64,000 nt of DNA. Origin: Pseudomonas fluorescens. Lineage in GTDB: Bacteria > Pseudomonadota > Gammaproteobacteria > Pseudomonadales > Pseudomonadaceae. Shown in pieces: positions 36,233 to 46,514 of the stretch. Where the stretch lies: positions 1,883,826 through 1,947,825 of the forward strand of contig NZ_OZ024668.1 in assembly GCF_902497775.2 (NCBI RefSeq), written 5' to 3'. Every line of letters begins with the position of its first letter. The stretch's first letter is position 1. Made by a program: the position numbers and the translations under genes. Under the pieces are notes generated by a model. It was not told the origin of the DNA and searched no databases. It saw nothing but the letters and a program-made list of their open reading frames with translations.

Positions 36233-36727
36233 TTAGCGGCGACGGAACAGCGGTTGCGGTTCGTCAGTGGCGGCCTGGTAGGTCACCGAAAAGTCTTGCA
36301 GGCTTTGCAGTGCTTCGACCGGGTCCTTGTCGGCACGCAGGGCGAAGGCATCGAAGCCGCAACGCTTCATGTAGAACAGCTGGTCACGCAGCACGTCGCC
36401 GATGGCGCGCAGCTCGCCGGTGAACTTGTAGCGGTCACGCAGCAGGCGCGCATTGGAGTAGTTGCGCCCATCGGTGAAGGCCGGGAAGTTCAGGGCAATG
36501 ACCTGGAACTGGTTGGCGACTTCGCCGATCTCTTCGGCCTCTTCATCGGCGTCCAGCCACACACCCAGGCCGCCGTCGCGGGCCTTGAGCATATGGCCGT
36601 GTTCACGCCACAGCTGCAGCGGAACGATGTAGTCGTCGCAGTTGGTCACTTCGTCGATGTTGAAATCCTTGGGCAGCAGGTGCCAGGTTTCGTCGACGAT
36701 TTCGTTATTCTTAATGATTCGCTGCAT
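36233..36727 (-). CDS. DUF934 domain protein, sulfite reductase partner
   Basis: A 164-residue DUF934 protein (MQRIIKNNEIVDETWHLL...; core FPAFTDGRNYSNARLLRDRY). In many Proteobacteria this family is encoded directly downstream of the hemoprotein sulfite reductase and is thought to assist sulfate assimilation; its molecular job is unknown. The start ATG at 36727 overlaps the end of the sulfite reductase gene by 17 bp, which points to translational coupling. Confidence 0.9.
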   Translation of the reverse strand: MQRIIKNNEIVDETWHLLPKDFNIDEVTNCDDYIVPLQLWREHGHMLKARDGGLGVWLDADEEAEEIGEVANQFQVIALNFPAFTDGRNYSNARLLRDRYKFTGELRAIGDVLRDQLFYMKRCGFDAFALRADKDPVEALQSLQDFSVTYQAATDEPQPLFRRR

Positions 36728-38363
36728 AGACGCGTTCCTTGAATGGGTCGATGCCAATACGTTGGTAGGTGTCGATGAAGCGCTCGTCTTCGGTACGTTT
36801 TTCAACGTAGACGTCGATCAGCTTCTCGATCACATCCGGCATGTCGTCCTGGGCAAAGGAGGGGCCGAGGATCTTGCCCAGGCTGGCGTCGCGGCTGGCG
36901 CTGCCACCGAGCGAGACCTGGTAGAACTCTTCGCCTTTCTTGTCTACCCCGAGGATGCCGATGTGGCCGACGTGGTGGTGGCCACAGGCATTCATGCAAC
37001 CGGAGATGTTCAGGTCCAGCTCGCCGATGTCGAACAGGTAGTCCAGGTCGTCGAAACGGCGTTGGATGGATTCGGCAATCGGGATCGACTTGGCGTTGGC
37101 CAGCGAGCAGAAGTCACCGCCCGGGCAGCAGATGATGTCGGTCAACAGGCCGATGTTCGGCGTGGCAAAGCCGTTTTCGCGCAGCTCCAGCCACAGGGCG
37201 TGCAACTGGCTCTGCTCGACGTCGGCAAGAATGATGTTCTGCTCGTGGGAGGTGCGCAGCTGGCCGAAGCTGTAGCGCTCGGCAAGGTCTGCCACCGCAT
37301 CCAGTTGCTTGTCGGTCAGGTCGCCTGGTGCTACCCCGGTAGGCTTGAGCGACAGGGTCACGGCGACGTAGCCAGGCTTCTTGTGCGCCAGTACGTTGCG
37401 CGTGCGCCAGCGGGCAAAGCCCGGGTGCTGCTGTTCGAGCTCGCTGAAGTCGAGGTTATCCAGTGACTTGTAGTCCGGGTCGACGAAGTGCTTGGCCACG
37501 CGGTGCACTTCGGCTTCGGTCAGGGTCGTGCTGGCGCCGCGCAGGTGGACCATTTCGGCCTCGACCTTCTCGGCAAACACTTCAGGGGTGAGCGCCTTGA
37601 CCAGGATCTTGATCCGCGCCTTGTACTTGTTGTCGCGACGGCCGTAGCGGTTGTACACCCGCAGGATCGCGTCCAGGTAGCTGAGCAGGTCCTGCCAGGG
37701 CAGGAACTCGTTGATGAAGGCACCGACCACCGGGGTACGGCCCAGGCCGCCACCGACCAGTACGCGAAAGCCCAGCTCGCCGGCCTGGTTGTACACCGGC
37801 TCCAGGCCGATGTCGTGCACTTCGATGGCCGCACGGTCGCTGCTCGAGCCGTTGATGGCGATCTTGAACTTGCGCGGCAGGTAGGCGAATTCGGGGTGGA
37901 AAGTGGTCCACTGGCGGACGATCTCGCACCATGGGCGCGGGTCGATCACTTCATCGGCGGCAACACCGGCGAACTGGTCGGTGGTGACGTTGCGCAGGCA
38001 GTTGCCGCTGGTCTGGATCGCGTGCATCTGCACGGTGGCAAGTTCCGCCAGAATCTCGGGGATGTCTTCCAGCGCTGGCCAGTTGTACTGCACGTTCTGC
38101 CGGGTGCTGATGTGGGCGTAGCCCTTGTCGTAGTCGCGCGCGATCTTCGCCAGCATCCGTGTCTGGCGCGAAGTCAGCTGCCCATAGGGCACCGCGACCC
38201 GCAACATCGGGGCAAAACGTTGAATATAGAGGCCATTTTGCAGGCGCAGGGGGCGGAACTCTTCTTCGCTCAGTTCACCGGCCAGGTAGCGGCGGGTCTG
38301 ATCACGGAACTGCTTGACGCGGTCCTCGATGATCCGCTGATCGTACTCGTCGTATACGTACAT
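36711..38363 (-). CDS. cysI: Nitrite/sulfite reductase hemoprotein
   Basis: A 550-residue siroheme/4Fe-4S enzyme that reduces sulfite to sulfide with six electrons. It shows the siroheme-binding GNCLRNVTT and the cluster ligands as Cys-x5-Cys (CPGGDFC) and Cys-x3-Cys (GCMNACGHH). The start MYVYDEYDQR at 38363 is chosen because homology begins there. It is the ferredoxin- or flavoprotein-independent type usual in Pseudomonas. It fits with the organosulfur cluster further right, whose desulfonation would release sulfite. A palindrome AGCTGC-TT-GCAGCT lies at 38380-38393 in its leader. Confidence 0.92.
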   Translation of the reverse strand: MYVYDEYDQRIIEDRVKQFRDQTRRYLAGELSEEEFRPLRLQNGLYIQRFAPMLRVAVPYGQLTSRQTRMLAKIARDYDKGYAHISTRQNVQYNWPALEDIPEILAELATVQMHAIQTSGNCLRNVTTDQFAGVAADEVIDPRPWCEIVRQWTTFHPEFAYLPRKFKIAINGSSSDRAAIEVHDIGLEPVYNQAGELGFRVLVGGGLGRTPVVGAFINEFLPWQDLLSYLDAILRVYNRYGRRDNKYKARIKILVKALTPEVFAEKVEAEMVHLRGASTTLTEAEVHRVAKHFVDPDYKSLDNLDFSELEQQHPGFARWRTRNVLAHKKPGYVAVTLSLKPTGVAPGDLTDKQLDAVADLAERYSFGQLRTSHEQNIILADVEQSQLHALWLELRENGFATPNIGLLTDIICCPGGDFCSLANAKSIPIAESIQRRFDDLDYLFDIGELDLNISGCMNACGHHHVGHIGILGVDKKGEEFYQVSLGGSASRDASLGKILGPSFAQDDMPDVIEKLIDVYVEKRTEDERFIDTYQRIGIDPFKERVYAANH

Positions 38364-38379
38364 AGGGGTCCTGTTCTCA

Positions 38380-38393
38380 AGCTGCTTGCAGCT
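38380..38393. promoter_or_regulatory. AGCTGCTTGCAGCT palindrome upstream of cysI
   Basis: A perfect 6-bp inverted repeat with 2-bp spacer, 17 bp before the cysI start. It may be an operator or leader hairpin. No known sulfur regulator box is recognised. Confidence 0.25.
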
Positions 38394-38544
38394 AATCGCG
38401 CGCACGGCCGCGCACTCCGATGCGGAGCCGAGGAAAGATAGCAGTTTGCGTTTATGCGCAAAAGTGAAGTTTTAGCATATGAAAAGAACCATTTGGACTA
38501 AGTGAGACTGACTGGCGTTTAGCCAATGTGCCACTACGGCCGGT

Positions 38545-38550
38545 TATAAT
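38545..38550 (+). promoter_or_regulatory. TATAAT -10 element for the periplasmic binding protein gene
   Basis: A perfect sigma-70 -10 hexamer 30 bp before ATG 38581. No good -35 is seen at 16-18 bp spacing, so activation by a regulator may be needed. Confidence 0.4.
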
Positions 38551-38580
38551 CGCCGGTTTGCATAGCAGGAGCGTTAACCC

Positions 38581-39663
38581 ATGCTCAAGGCCTTGTGCCA
38601 AAGCCTTTGCCTGAGCTTGCCACTGGTGGCCGGTGCACAGGCGGCTTCCGTGGTGTTTCTCAATCCGGGCTATTCCAACGAGACTTTCTGGGTCGGTTAT
38701 TCGCGTTTCATGCAGGCCGCCGCCGACGACCTCGGCATGCAACTGAGCATCCAGTACAGCGAGCGCCGGCCGGAGCTGGCGCTGACCCAGGCCCGTGAAG
38801 CGCTTGAAGGCCGGCAAAGGCCGGACTATCTGGTGCTGGTCAACGAACAGTACATCGCCCCAGAAATCATCCGCCTGTCTCGCGACAGCGGGGTCAAGCT
38901 GTTTCTGGTCAACAACGGCCTGACCCCGAACCAGGCCGGGCTGATCGACAACAACCCGGACAAGTACCCGCCCTTGCTCGGCACCCTGGTGGGCAATGAC
39001 GAGCAGGCCGGTTACCAGATGCTCAAGGACCTGATCGCCCTGCGTGCCCGGCCCGGGCTGACCCGGCCGCTGGAGTTGCTGGCGTTCTCCGGGCTCAAGA
39101 CCACTCCGGCCTCGCAGCTGCGCGAGCAGGGCATGCGCCGCGCCCTGGCCGAGCACCCCGAGGTGCGCCTGCGCCAGGTGGTGTATGGCGGTTGGGGCCG
39201 GGAGCGCGCCTACGAGCAGGCCAGGCAGCTGTTACAGCGCTACCCGCAAATCGAGCTGGTGTGGTCGGCCAACGACGAAATGGCCTTTGGCGCCATACAG
39301 GCGGCAGTCGAGGCCGGCCGGGTGCCAGGCAAGGACCTGCTGTTCAGTGCCGTCAACAGCTCGCCGGCGGCGTTGCAGGCGCGTATCGACGGGCGCCTGA
39401 GCGTGCTCATGGGCGGGCACTTTTCCCTTGGCGGCTGGGCCATGGTGTTACTGCACGATGATGCGCTGAAACTGCCAATCAACCGTGATGGCCGTCGCGA
39501 ATACGAGGTGCCGGTGCTGCAACTGATCGATCCGCTGCGGGCGCAGCGTTGGTTGAAGCTGCAGGAGCAGGCCGACTATGGCCTGGATTTCAACCGTTTC
39601 AGCGCCCAGGGGCACACTCCTGATTTCCGTTATCCGTTTCTCAAGGCGCCCGTCGACTACTGA
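38581..39663 (+). CDS. Periplasmic ABC transporter substrate-binding protein (LacI/ribose-binding fold)
   Basis: A 360-residue protein with a signal peptide ending near AGAQA-A and a type I periplasmic binding fold (FLNPGYSNETFWVGYSRFMQ, then WSANDEMAFGAIQAAVEAGR). No permease or ATPase gene is adjacent. It may feed a sensor kinase or a distant transporter instead of its own ABC system. Ligand unknown. It stands alone on the plus strand after a TATAAT box. Confidence 0.85.
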   Translation: MLKALCQSLCLSLPLVAGAQAASVVFLNPGYSNETFWVGYSRFMQAAADDLGMQLSIQYSERRPELALTQAREALEGRQRPDYLVLVNEQYIAPEIIRLSRDSGVKLFLVNNGLTPNQAGLIDNNPDKYPPLLGTLVGNDEQAGYQMLKDLIALRARPGLTRPLELLAFSGLKTTPASQLREQGMRRALAEHPEVRLRQVVYGGWGRERAYEQARQLLQRYPQIELVWSANDEMAFGAIQAAVEAGRVPGKDLLFSAVNSSPAALQARIDGRLSVLMGGHFSLGGWAMVLLHDDALKLPINRDGRREYEVPVLQLIDPLRAQRWLKLQEQADYGLDFNRFSAQGHTPDFRYPFLKAPVDY

Positions 39664-39749
39664 AAAGCCCCTGCTTGAGCAAAGGGCATTGCTGGACTTA
39701 ACTGCTACGGGTGACATGCATTCCCATAACCCCAACAAGAGGCAATGCA

Positions 39750-39863
39750 ATGGGAAATTCGACCAAAGCGGGTAAGCCTGACAGCAGTGTCGATGCCTGG
39801 GCGATACTCTGTCTGATCATCCTGGTGGTGGTGACTGCAGTGTATTGGGTCAGCCACCAGTGA
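39750..39863 (+). CDS. Small 37-residue single-span membrane protein
   Basis: A short gene with a good ribosome binding site (AAGAGG, 6 bp before the ATG). The product has a polar N-terminus (MGNSTKAGKPDSSVDA) and one transmembrane helix (WAILCLIILVVVTAVYWV) ending in SHQ. Codon use looks ordinary and a strong hairpin follows 24 bp after the stop. Function unknown; small membrane regulators of transporters or stress systems are the usual parallel. Confidence 0.65.
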   Translation: MGNSTKAGKPDSSVDAWAILCLIILVVVTAVYWVSHQ

Positions 39864-39887
39864 CATCACCCGATGGGTAACAGTGAA

Positions 39888-39916
39888 CCGCCCGCAGAAT
39901 GGGCATCTGCGGGCGG
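39888..39916. terminator. Hairpin terminator between the small membrane gene and DUF2970 gene
   Basis: A perfect 11-bp stem CCGCCCGCAGA / TCTGCGGGCGG with a 7-nt loop, between convergent genes. Confidence 0.7.
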
Positions 39917-39924
39917 GCTGCATT

Positions 39925-40143
39925 TCAGCGGGCGGTAAGGTGCATGGCCAACTGCACCAGCCCGATCAAAACCAGAATGAACAGCAAGGTGAACACGGTG
40001 CCCAGCGCGATGAAGTGGCTGGCCTTGCCGTGGTTGAAGTCGCGGGCGCGGTTCTTGCCGCTCTGCACCCCGAAGGCCGCTGCCAGGATGCTTTGCAGCA
40101 TCTGCCAGAAGGTCGGGGGTTTGCCTTGGGCGGGTTCGTCCAT
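39925..40143 (-). CDS. DUF2970 small membrane protein
   Basis: A 72-residue protein matching the DUF2970 layout: an amphipathic N-terminal part (PTFWQMLQSILAAAFGVQSGKNRARDF) and one C-terminal transmembrane helix (FIALGTVFTLLFILVLIGLV). The ATG at 40143 has AAGGAG upstream. It is downstream of metH on the same strand but separated by a REP palindrome, so cotranscription is doubtful. Function unknown. Confidence 0.85.
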   Translation of the reverse strand: MDEPAQGKPPTFWQMLQSILAAAFGVQSGKNRARDFNHGKASHFIALGTVFTLLFILVLIGLVQLAMHLTAR

Positions 40144-40185
40144 GAGGGGCTCCTTATAAAAGGCATCCCCATGAGTGTAGACCGC

Positions 40186-40234
40186 ATCGCGGGGCAAGCC
40201 CGCCCCCACTGTAGGAGCAGGCTTGCCCCGCGAT
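40186..40234. repeat. REP palindrome after metH
   Basis: Paired REP arms (ATCGCGGGGCAAGCCCGCC and GGCTTGCCCCGCGAT) of the Pseudomonas type with the GGGGGC/GTAGGAGC centre. It probably also works as a terminator behind metH. Confidence 0.8.
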
Positions 40235-40237
40235 CAC

Positions 40238-43200
40238 TCAGTTGTCATATCCGAGGTTAGGCGCCAACCAGCGCTCGCTCACGCTCAAGTCCTGGCCTTT
40301 ACGTGCGGTGTAGCTCTGCACCTGGTCCTTGTCGACCTTGCCCACGGCAAAGTACTGCGCCTGCGGATGGGCGAAGTACCAGCCGCTGACCGCCGCCGCC
40401 GGGAACATGGCGAAGTGTTCGGTGAGGAACACGCCGCTGGGGCCGGTTTCGCCGATGGCGGTGCCATCGAGCAGGCGGAACAGGGTTTCCTTCTCGGTGT
40501 GGTCCGGGCAGGCCGGGTAGCCCGGGGCAGGGCGGATACCCGAGTACTGCTCCTTGATCAGCGCCTCGTTATCCAGGTGCTCGTCCTTGGCGTAACCCCA
40601 ATAGTCTTTACGCACCTGTTCGTGCAGCCATTCGGCGCAGGCCTCGGCCAGACGGTCGGCGAGAGCCTTGACCATGATCGAGTTGTAGTCGTCGCCCTTG
40701 TCCTGATAGGCCTTGGCCACTTCCTCGGCGCCGATGCCGGCGGTGGTGATGAAGCCACCGACGTAATCGGTGATGCCGGTTAGCTTGGGTGCGACGAAGT
40801 CGGCCAGGGAGAAGTTGGGCTTGTTGTCCGGCTTGATGGTCTGCTGACGCAGGTGGTGCAGTTGCGCCAGAGGTTGGCCGTCGGCGCTGTAGACTTCGAT
40901 GTCGTCATGGTTGACCTGGTTGGCCGGCCAGAAACCGAACACCGCGCGGGCGCTGATCAGCTTCTCGTCGATCAGCTTGGCGAGCATCTCCTGGGCATCC
41001 TTGAACAGCGCGGTAGCGGCTTCGCCGACCACTTCGTCGGTGAGGATGCGCGGGTATTTGCCGGCCAGGTCCCAGGAGATGAAGAACGGCGTCCAGTCGA
41101 TGTATTCGGCCAGCACCTTGAGGTCGATGTTTTCCAGCACTTTCACGCCGGTGAAGCTAGGCACCGCCGGCTGGTAACCGGCCCAGTCGTACTTGGGCTT
41201 GGCGGCAATCGACTGCTCGTAGCTCAGGCGTTCGGTACGGGCGCTGCGGTTGGCGGTGCGTTCACGGACTTCGATGTAATCCAGGCGGGTCTTCTCGACG
41301 AAGCCGGGCTTGAGTTCCTTGGACAGCAACTGGGTGGCGACACCCACCGCACGCGAGGCGTCGGTAACGTAGATCACCGCGTCGTTGCTGTACTTGGGCT
41401 CGATCTTCACCGCCGTGTGGGCCTTGGAGGTGGTGGCACCGCCGATCATCAGCGGCAGGTGGAAGTCCTGGCGCTGCATCTCGCGGGCAACATGGACCAT
41501 CTCGTCCAGCGACGGCGTGATCAAGCCGGACAGGCCGATGATGTCGCACTTCTGCTCGCGGGCGGTCTGCAGGATCTTCTCGGCCGGGACCATGACGCCC
41601 AGGTCGACGATGTCATAGCCGTTGCATCCGAGCACCACGCCGACGATGTTCTTGCCAATGTCGTGCACGTCGCCCTTGACCGTGGCCATGAGGATCTTGC
41701 CCTTGGCTTGGGGCTTGTCGCCTTTTTCCAGTTCGATGAAGGGAATCAGGTGGGCTACCGCCTGCTTCATCACCCGGGCGGATTTGACCACCTGGGGCAG
41801 GAACATCTTGCCGGCGCCGAACAGGTCGCCGACTACGTTCATGCCGCTCATCAGCGGGCCTTCAATCACCTCGATGGGGCGCGCGCACTGCTGGCGGCAC
41901 TCTTCGGTGTCTTCGACGATAAAGGCGGTAATGCCCTTGACCAGCGCGTGTTCCAGGCGCTTGCCAACCGGCAGCGAGCGCCACTCTTCGTTCTCGACCT
42001 CCTTGACCGCGCCGCCGCCCTTGTAGTCGTCGGCGATCGCCAGCAGGGCGTCGGTGCCGTGCGGGGTGCGGTTGAGCACCACGTCTTCGACCCGCTCGCG
42101 CAGCGCAGGTGGGATCTCGTCGTAGATCTCCAGCTGGCCGGCGTTGACGATACCCATGGTCAGGCCATTCTGGATCGCGTGGTAGAGGAACACCGAGTGG
42201 ATCGCCTCGCGCACCGGGTTGTTGCCACGGAACGAGAACGACACGTTGGACACCCCGCCCGAGGTCAGGGCGTAGGGCAGGTGATCGCGGATGTAGGCGC
42301 AGGCTTCGATGAAGTCGACGGCGTAGTTGTTGTGCTCTTCGATGCCGGTGGCGACGGCGAAGATGTTCGGGTCGAAGATGATGTCTTCTGGCGGGAAGCC
42401 CACTTCATTGACCAGGATGTCGTAGCTGCGCTGGCAGATCTCGCGTTTGCGCGCGGCGGTGTCGGCCTGGCCGACCTCGTCGAAGGCCATCACTACCACG
42501 GCGGCGCCGTAGCGCTTGCACAGCTTGGCGTGATGCTTGAAGGCTTCGACGCCTTCCTTCATCGAGATCGAGTTGACGATGCCCTTGCCCTGGATGCATT
42601 TGAGACCCGCTTCAATCACTTCCCACTTGGAGGAGTCGATCATGATCGGTACGCGGGAGATGTCCGGCTCACCGGCGATCAGGTTGAGGAACTTGACCAT
42701 GGCCGCCTGGGAATCGAGCATCCCTTCGTCCATGTTGATGTCGATCACCTGGGCGCCGGCCTCGACCTGCTGCAGGGCGACTTCCAGCGCTTGGGTGTAG
42801 TTCTCTTCGCGGATCAGCCGGGCGAACTTGGCGGAACCGGTGATGTTGGTGCGCTCACCGACGTTGACGAACAACGAGTTGCGGTCGATGGTGAACGGCT
42901 CCAGGCCCGACAGCCGGCAGGCCTTGGGGATGTCCGGAATGGCCCGTGGCGGGTACTTGGCTACCGCCTCGGCAATCGCCTGGATATGCCCCGGCGTGGT
43001 GCCGCAGCAGCCACCGATGATGTTCAAGAAGCCGCTGGCGGCGAATTCTTCGACCACCACGGCCATCTCGGCCGGGGTTTCGTCGTATTCACCGAAGGCG
43101 TTCGGCAGGCCGGCGTTGGGGTGCGCCGAGACATGGGTGCCGGCTTTGCTCGACAGCTCTTCGAGGTACGGGCGCAGGTCCTTGGCGCCGAGGGCGCAGT

Positions 43201-43945
43201 TCAGGCCCACCGAGATCGGGTTGGCATGGCGCACCGAGTTCCAGAACGCTTCGGTGGTCTGCCCCGAAAGGGTACGACCGGAGGCGTCGGTGATGGTCCC
43301 GGAGATCATGATCGGCAATTCGACGCTGTCTTCCTCGAACACCTGCTGCACGGCGAAGATTGCCGCCTTGGCGTTGAGGGTGTCGAAGATGGTCTCGATC
43401 AGGATCAGGTCGGCGCCGCCTTCGATCAGGCCCCGGGTCGCCTCAAGGTAGTTTTCTACCAGCAGGTCGAAGGTGACGTTGCGATAGCCCGGGTCGTTGA
43501 CGTCGGGAGAAATCGAGCAGGTGCGGCTGGTCGGACCGAGCACGCCGGCGACGAAACGCGGTTTGTCCGGGGTTTCCAGGGTTTTGGCGTCGGCCACCTG
43601 GCGGGCGATGCGCGCGCCTTCGAGGTTAAGCTCATAGGCCAGCGACTCCATGCCGTAGTCGGCCTGGGAAATCTGCGTGGCGTTGAAGGTGTTGGTTTCG
43701 AGAATGTCGGCGCCGGCGTCCAGGTAGGCCTTCTCGATGGCGGCGATGACGTCGGGACGCGACAGCAGCAACAGGTCGTTGTTGCCTTTGACATCGCTTG
43801 GCCAATCGGCGAAGCGCGTGCCACGATAGTCGTGTTCCTCGAGGCGGTAGCTTTGGATCATAGTACCCATGCCGCCATCGAGAATCAGGATGCGCTCTTT
43901 GAGTGCTTGCTGAAGTGCTTGGAAACGAGCGCTGCGGTCAGACAT
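40238..43945 (-). CDS. metH: Cobalamin-dependent methionine synthase
   Basis: A 1235-residue four-module enzyme that transfers the methyl group of 5-methyltetrahydrofolate to homocysteine via methylcobalamin. Visible are the homocysteine domain zinc ligands (GLNCALG and [10 protein letters not shown]), the folate domain ([13 protein letters not shown]), the B12-binding [20 protein letters not shown] with the lower-ligand His, and the C-terminal AdoMet reactivation domain with [15 protein letters not shown]. It is full length. A MetR-type box stands about 80 bp upstream. Confidence 0.97.
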   Translation of the reverse strand: MSDRSARFQALQQALKERILILDGGMGTMIQSYRLEEHDYRGTRFADWPSDVKGNNDLLLLSRPDVIAAIEKAYLDAGADILETNTFNATQISQADYGMESLAYELNLEGARIARQVADAKTLETPDKPRFVAGVLGPTSRTCSISPDVNDPGYRNVTFDLLVENYLEATRGLIEGGADLILIETIFDTLNAKAAIFAVQQVFEEDSVELPIMISGTITDASGRTLSGQTTEAFWNSVRHANPISVGLNCALGAKDLRPYLEELSSKAGTHVSAHPNAGLPNAFGEYDETPAEMAVVVEEFAASGFLNIIGGCCGTTPGHIQAIAEAVAKYPPRAIPDIPKACRLSGLEPFTIDRNSLFVNVGERTNITGSAKFARLIREENYTQALEVALQQVEAGAQVIDINMDEGMLDSQAAMVKFLNLIAGEPDISRVPIMIDSSKWEVIEAGLKCIQGKGIVNSISMKEGVEAFKHHAKLCKRYGAAVVVMAFDEVGQADTAARKREICQRSYDILVNEVGFPPEDIIFDPNIFAVATGIEEHNNYAVDFIEACAYIRDHLPYALTSGGVSNVSFSFRGNNPVREAIHSVFLYHAIQNGLTMGIVNAGQLEIYDEIPPALRERVEDVVLNRTPHGTDALLAIADDYKGGGAVKEVENEEWRSLPVGKRLEHALVKGITAFIVEDTEECRQQCARPIEVIEGPLMSGMNVVGDLFGAGKMFLPQVVKSARVMKQAVAHLIPFIELEKGDKPQAKGKILMATVKGDVHDIGKNIVGVVLGCNGYDIVDLGVMVPAEKILQTAREQKCDIIGLSGLITPSLDEMVHVAREMQRQDFHLPLMIGGATTSKAHTAVKIEPKYSNDAVIYVTDASRAVGVATQLLSKELKPGFVEKTRLDYIEVRERTANRSARTERLSYEQSIAAKPKYDWAGYQPAVPSFTGVKVLENIDLKVLAEYIDWTPFFISWDLAGKYPRILTDEVVGEAATALFKDAQEMLAKLIDEKLISARAVFGFWPANQVNHDDIEVYSADGQPLAQLHHLRQQTIKPDNKPNFSLADFVAPKLTGITDYVGGFITTAGIGAEEVAKAYQDKGDDYNSIMVKALADRLAEACAEWLHEQVRKDYWGYAKDEHLDNEALIKEQYSGIRPAPGYPACPDHTEKETLFRLLDGTAIGETGPSGVFLTEHFAMFPAAAVSGWYFAHPQAQYFAVGKVDKDQVQSYTARKGQDLSVSERWLAPNLGYDN

Positions 43946-44023
43946 AGGACTACCTGGTCGGGCAAAAACAAAAGTTGCGGAATAATAACAAAGCTGCGCG
44001 GTTTTTAGACGTGTTGAAGATTG

Positions 44024-44042
44024 ACATGAATTTCATTCATGT
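44024..44042. promoter_or_regulatory. MetR-type box between metH and cti
   Basis: ACATGAA-TTTCA-TTCATGT, a perfect 7-bp inverted repeat that contains the MetR consensus TGAA-N5-TTCA at 44027-44039. It lies 82 bp upstream of the metH start and 60 bp upstream of cti. MetR control of metH is known in enterobacteria; here it is inferred. Confidence 0.6.
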
Positions 44043-44101
44043 TGGCACGCCGCCAGCACCGGTAGAATCGTGAAGCTATCAATACCCAGGACATTCGGCA
44101 C

Positions 44102-46402
44102 ATGGTGCATCGCTTACTTGCCGGCGCTTTCGCTCTGTTCATCAGCGGCGTGGCGTTGGGGCAAGCCCCTCAACAGAGCTCGGCTATTTCGTATACCCGG
44201 GACATCCAACCGATCTTCACCGAGAAATGCGTGGCCTGCCACGCTTGCAACGACGCGGCCTGCCAGCTCAACCTGGGCAGTGCCGAGGGCGCCTCGCGGG
44301 GCGCCTCGAAAGTGCCGGTGTACCAGGGCGAGCGCAGCACGGCGGTAGCGCCGACGCGGTTGTTCTATGACGCCAGCAGCACTCAAGCCTGGCAGCGCAA
44401 GGGCTTCTACTCGGTACTCGACAACCAGGGCAGCCAGGCCGCGCTGATGGCGCGGATGCTCGAACTGGGCCACAAGACCCCGCTGACGCCCAACGCCAAG
44501 TTGCCCGAGGAGATCGTCCTGGGCCTGAACCGCAACAACATGTGCCCGCTGCCCGGCGAGTTCGACGCCTATGCCGGCGCGCACCCGAAAGAGGGCATGC
44601 CGCTGGCGGTCACCGGCCTCACCGATGCCCAGTACCAGACCCTGCAACGCTGGCTGGCCGCCGGTGCGCCGGTCGAGCACGACCCGATTCAGCCGAGCGC
44701 CAAGGAGGCTGCGCAGATCGCCGACTGGGAAGCGCTGCTCAACCGCCCGGGCTCGACCGAAGCGCTGGTCGGCCGCTGGCTTTACGAACACCTGTTCCTC
44801 GCCCACATTCATTTTGTCGGCGGCGAGCAGGGGCACTTCTTCCAGTGGGTGCGTTCGCGCACACCCAGTGGCCAGCCGATCGACCTGATCGCCACGCGCC
44901 GGCCCAACGACCCGCCGGGCACCGACTTCTACTACCGGCTGATGCCGGTGCAGGGCGTGATCGTGCATAAAACCCACATCACCTACCCGATGGGCCCGCA
45001 CAAGCTCAAGCGCGTCAAGCAACTGTTCTACAGCGGCGACTGGCACGCCAACGCGCTGCCCGGCTATGGCCCGCGCCACCGCGCCAACCCGTTCGAAACC
45101 TTCGAAGCGATCCCGGCGGTGGCCCGGTACCAGTTCATGCTCGATAACGCCGAGTACTTCGTGCGCACCTTCATCCGTGGCCCGGTGTGCCGTGGCCAGA
45201 TCGCCACCGACGTGATCCGCGACAACTTCTGGACGCTGTTCCAGGAACCGGCCCACGACCGTTACCTGACCGATGCCGAGTACCGCGGCAAGGCCACGCC
45301 GTTGCTGGCCATGCCCGGGCAGATCGACGACGTCGGCAGCATCCTGACCCTCTGGCATGCCTACCGCGACAAGCGCAACGAGTATGAAAAGCTGCGCCGC
45401 GATGCCTATGCCGAAGTGCCGCCGCCGAGCTGGTCGACCCTCTGGGCCGGCAACGACAACGCGCTGTTGACCATCTTCCGCCACTTCGACAGCGCCTCGG
45501 TGAGCAAGGGCCTGATCGGTGATGTGCCGAAAACCCTGTGGTTGTTCGACTACCCGTTGTTCGAGCGCACCTACTACCAGTTGGCGGTCAACTTCGACGT
45601 CTATGGCAACGTCTCGCACCAGGCGCAGACGCGGCTGTACTTCGACCTGATCCGCAACGGCGCCGAGGTCAACTTCCTGCGCCTGATGCCGGCCGATGCC
45701 CGTGGCGCGATCCTCGGCGACTGGTACCAGAACAGCGGCAAGGTGAAGATGTGGATGGACTACGAGGACATCGACACCGACACCCCGAGCTCGCTGAAAC
45801 TCGACAAGCGCGACCCCAAGCGTGATTTCGGCCTCAAGCTGATCCAGCGCACCGGCAGCCTCAACGCCGCGCCCGACCCGATCAACCGCTGCCAGGGCGC
45901 CTATTGCTCGCGGCCGCAAATGAGCGAGGAGTTCCGTGATGTCGAGCAGTCGCTGAGCCGCCTGGTATCGCGCCCGGCTGCGGGCCTGAAGGTGATCAAC
46001 CAGTTGCCCGAAGCGACCATGCTGCGCATCGAAGGGCAGGGCGGTCAGCGCCAGGTCTACAGCCTGCTGCGCAACCGCGCGCACAGCAACGTCGCCTTCA
46101 TGCTCGGCGAGGCCTACCGCTACCAACCGGGCCTGGACACCCTGACCCTGGTGCCGGGCGTGCTCAGCAGCTACCCGAACTTCATGTTCAACGTCCCGGC
46201 TACTGATGTACCGGAGTTCGTCGAGGACCTGGAAGCGGCGCGTGATGACACCGCCAGGTTCGAGCGCATTGTCATGCGCTGGGGCGTGCGCCGCAGCCAT
46301 CCGCAGTTCTGGCAGTACTTCCATGACCTCAACAGCTACATCAAGGAGACCGATGCGCTGGAGTCGGGTGTGCTCGACATGAACCGCTACGAAAACCTGT
46401 AA
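44102..46402 (+). CDS. cti: Fatty acid cis/trans isomerase, periplasmic heme protein
   Basis: A 766-residue Cti. A signal peptide (LLAGAFALFISGVALGQA) is followed by the c-type heme site Cys43-x-x-Cys46-His47 (CVACHACNDAAC). In Pseudomonas and Vibrio this enzyme turns cis membrane fatty acids into trans forms in the periplasm to stiffen the membrane under solvent or heat stress. Length and motif are as expected. It is divergent from metH and single. The hairpin at 46411-46439 may end its transcript. Confidence 0.95.
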   Translation: MVHRLLAGAFALFISGVALGQAPQQSSAISYTRDIQPIFTEKCVACHACNDAACQLNLGSAEGASRGASKVPVYQGERSTAVAPTRLFYDASSTQAWQRKGFYSVLDNQGSQAALMARMLELGHKTPLTPNAKLPEEIVLGLNRNNMCPLPGEFDAYAGAHPKEGMPLAVTGLTDAQYQTLQRWLAAGAPVEHDPIQPSAKEAAQIADWEALLNRPGSTEALVGRWLYEHLFLAHIHFVGGEQGHFFQWVRSRTPSGQPIDLIATRRPNDPPGTDFYYRLMPVQGVIVHKTHITYPMGPHKLKRVKQLFYSGDWHANALPGYGPRHRANPFETFEAIPAVARYQFMLDNAEYFVRTFIRGPVCRGQIATDVIRDNFWTLFQEPAHDRYLTDAEYRGKATPLLAMPGQIDDVGSILTLWHAYRDKRNEYEKLRRDAYAEVPPPSWSTLWAGNDNALLTIFRHFDSASVSKGLIGDVPKTLWLFDYPLFERTYYQLAVNFDVYGNVSHQAQTRLYFDLIRNGAEVNFLRLMPADARGAILGDWYQNSGKVKMWMDYEDIDTDTPSSLKLDKRDPKRDFGLKLIQRTGSLNAAPDPINRCQGAYCSRPQMSEEFRDVEQSLSRLVSRPAAGLKVINQLPEATMLRIEGQGGQRQVYSLLRNRAHSNVAFMLGEAYRYQPGLDTLTLVPGVLSSYPNFMFNVPATDVPEFVEDLEAARDDTARFERIVMRWGVRRSHPQFWQYFHDLNSYIKETDALESGVLDMNRYENL

Positions 46403-46410
46403 ACATGACC

Positions 46411-46439
46411 GCCGGGAAGGTCGTCTGACCTTTCCCGGC
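46411..46439 (+). terminator. Hairpin after cti
   Basis: GCCGGGAAGGTC-GTCT-GACCTTTCCCGGC with one bulged T, 8 bp after the cti stop. There is no T-run, so the call is moderate. Confidence 0.5.
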
Positions 46440-46514
46440 AACCTGCGGTCCGAGCTCTCATGCGGCCCCGGTTCCGGCCGGGGCTTGAGTGGGACTTAAG
46501 ACGCAGGTAACCGG

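Noticed and set aside
40853..44008. Open frame of 1051 codons on the plus strand
   Set aside because: It lies wholly antisense to metH, whose domains are complete. High GC leaves antisense frames open; the translation has no recognisable domain.
44114..46441. Open frame of 775 codons antisense to cti
   Set aside because: Shadow of the GC-rich cti gene, which has a signal peptide and heme motif; no family features on the other strand.
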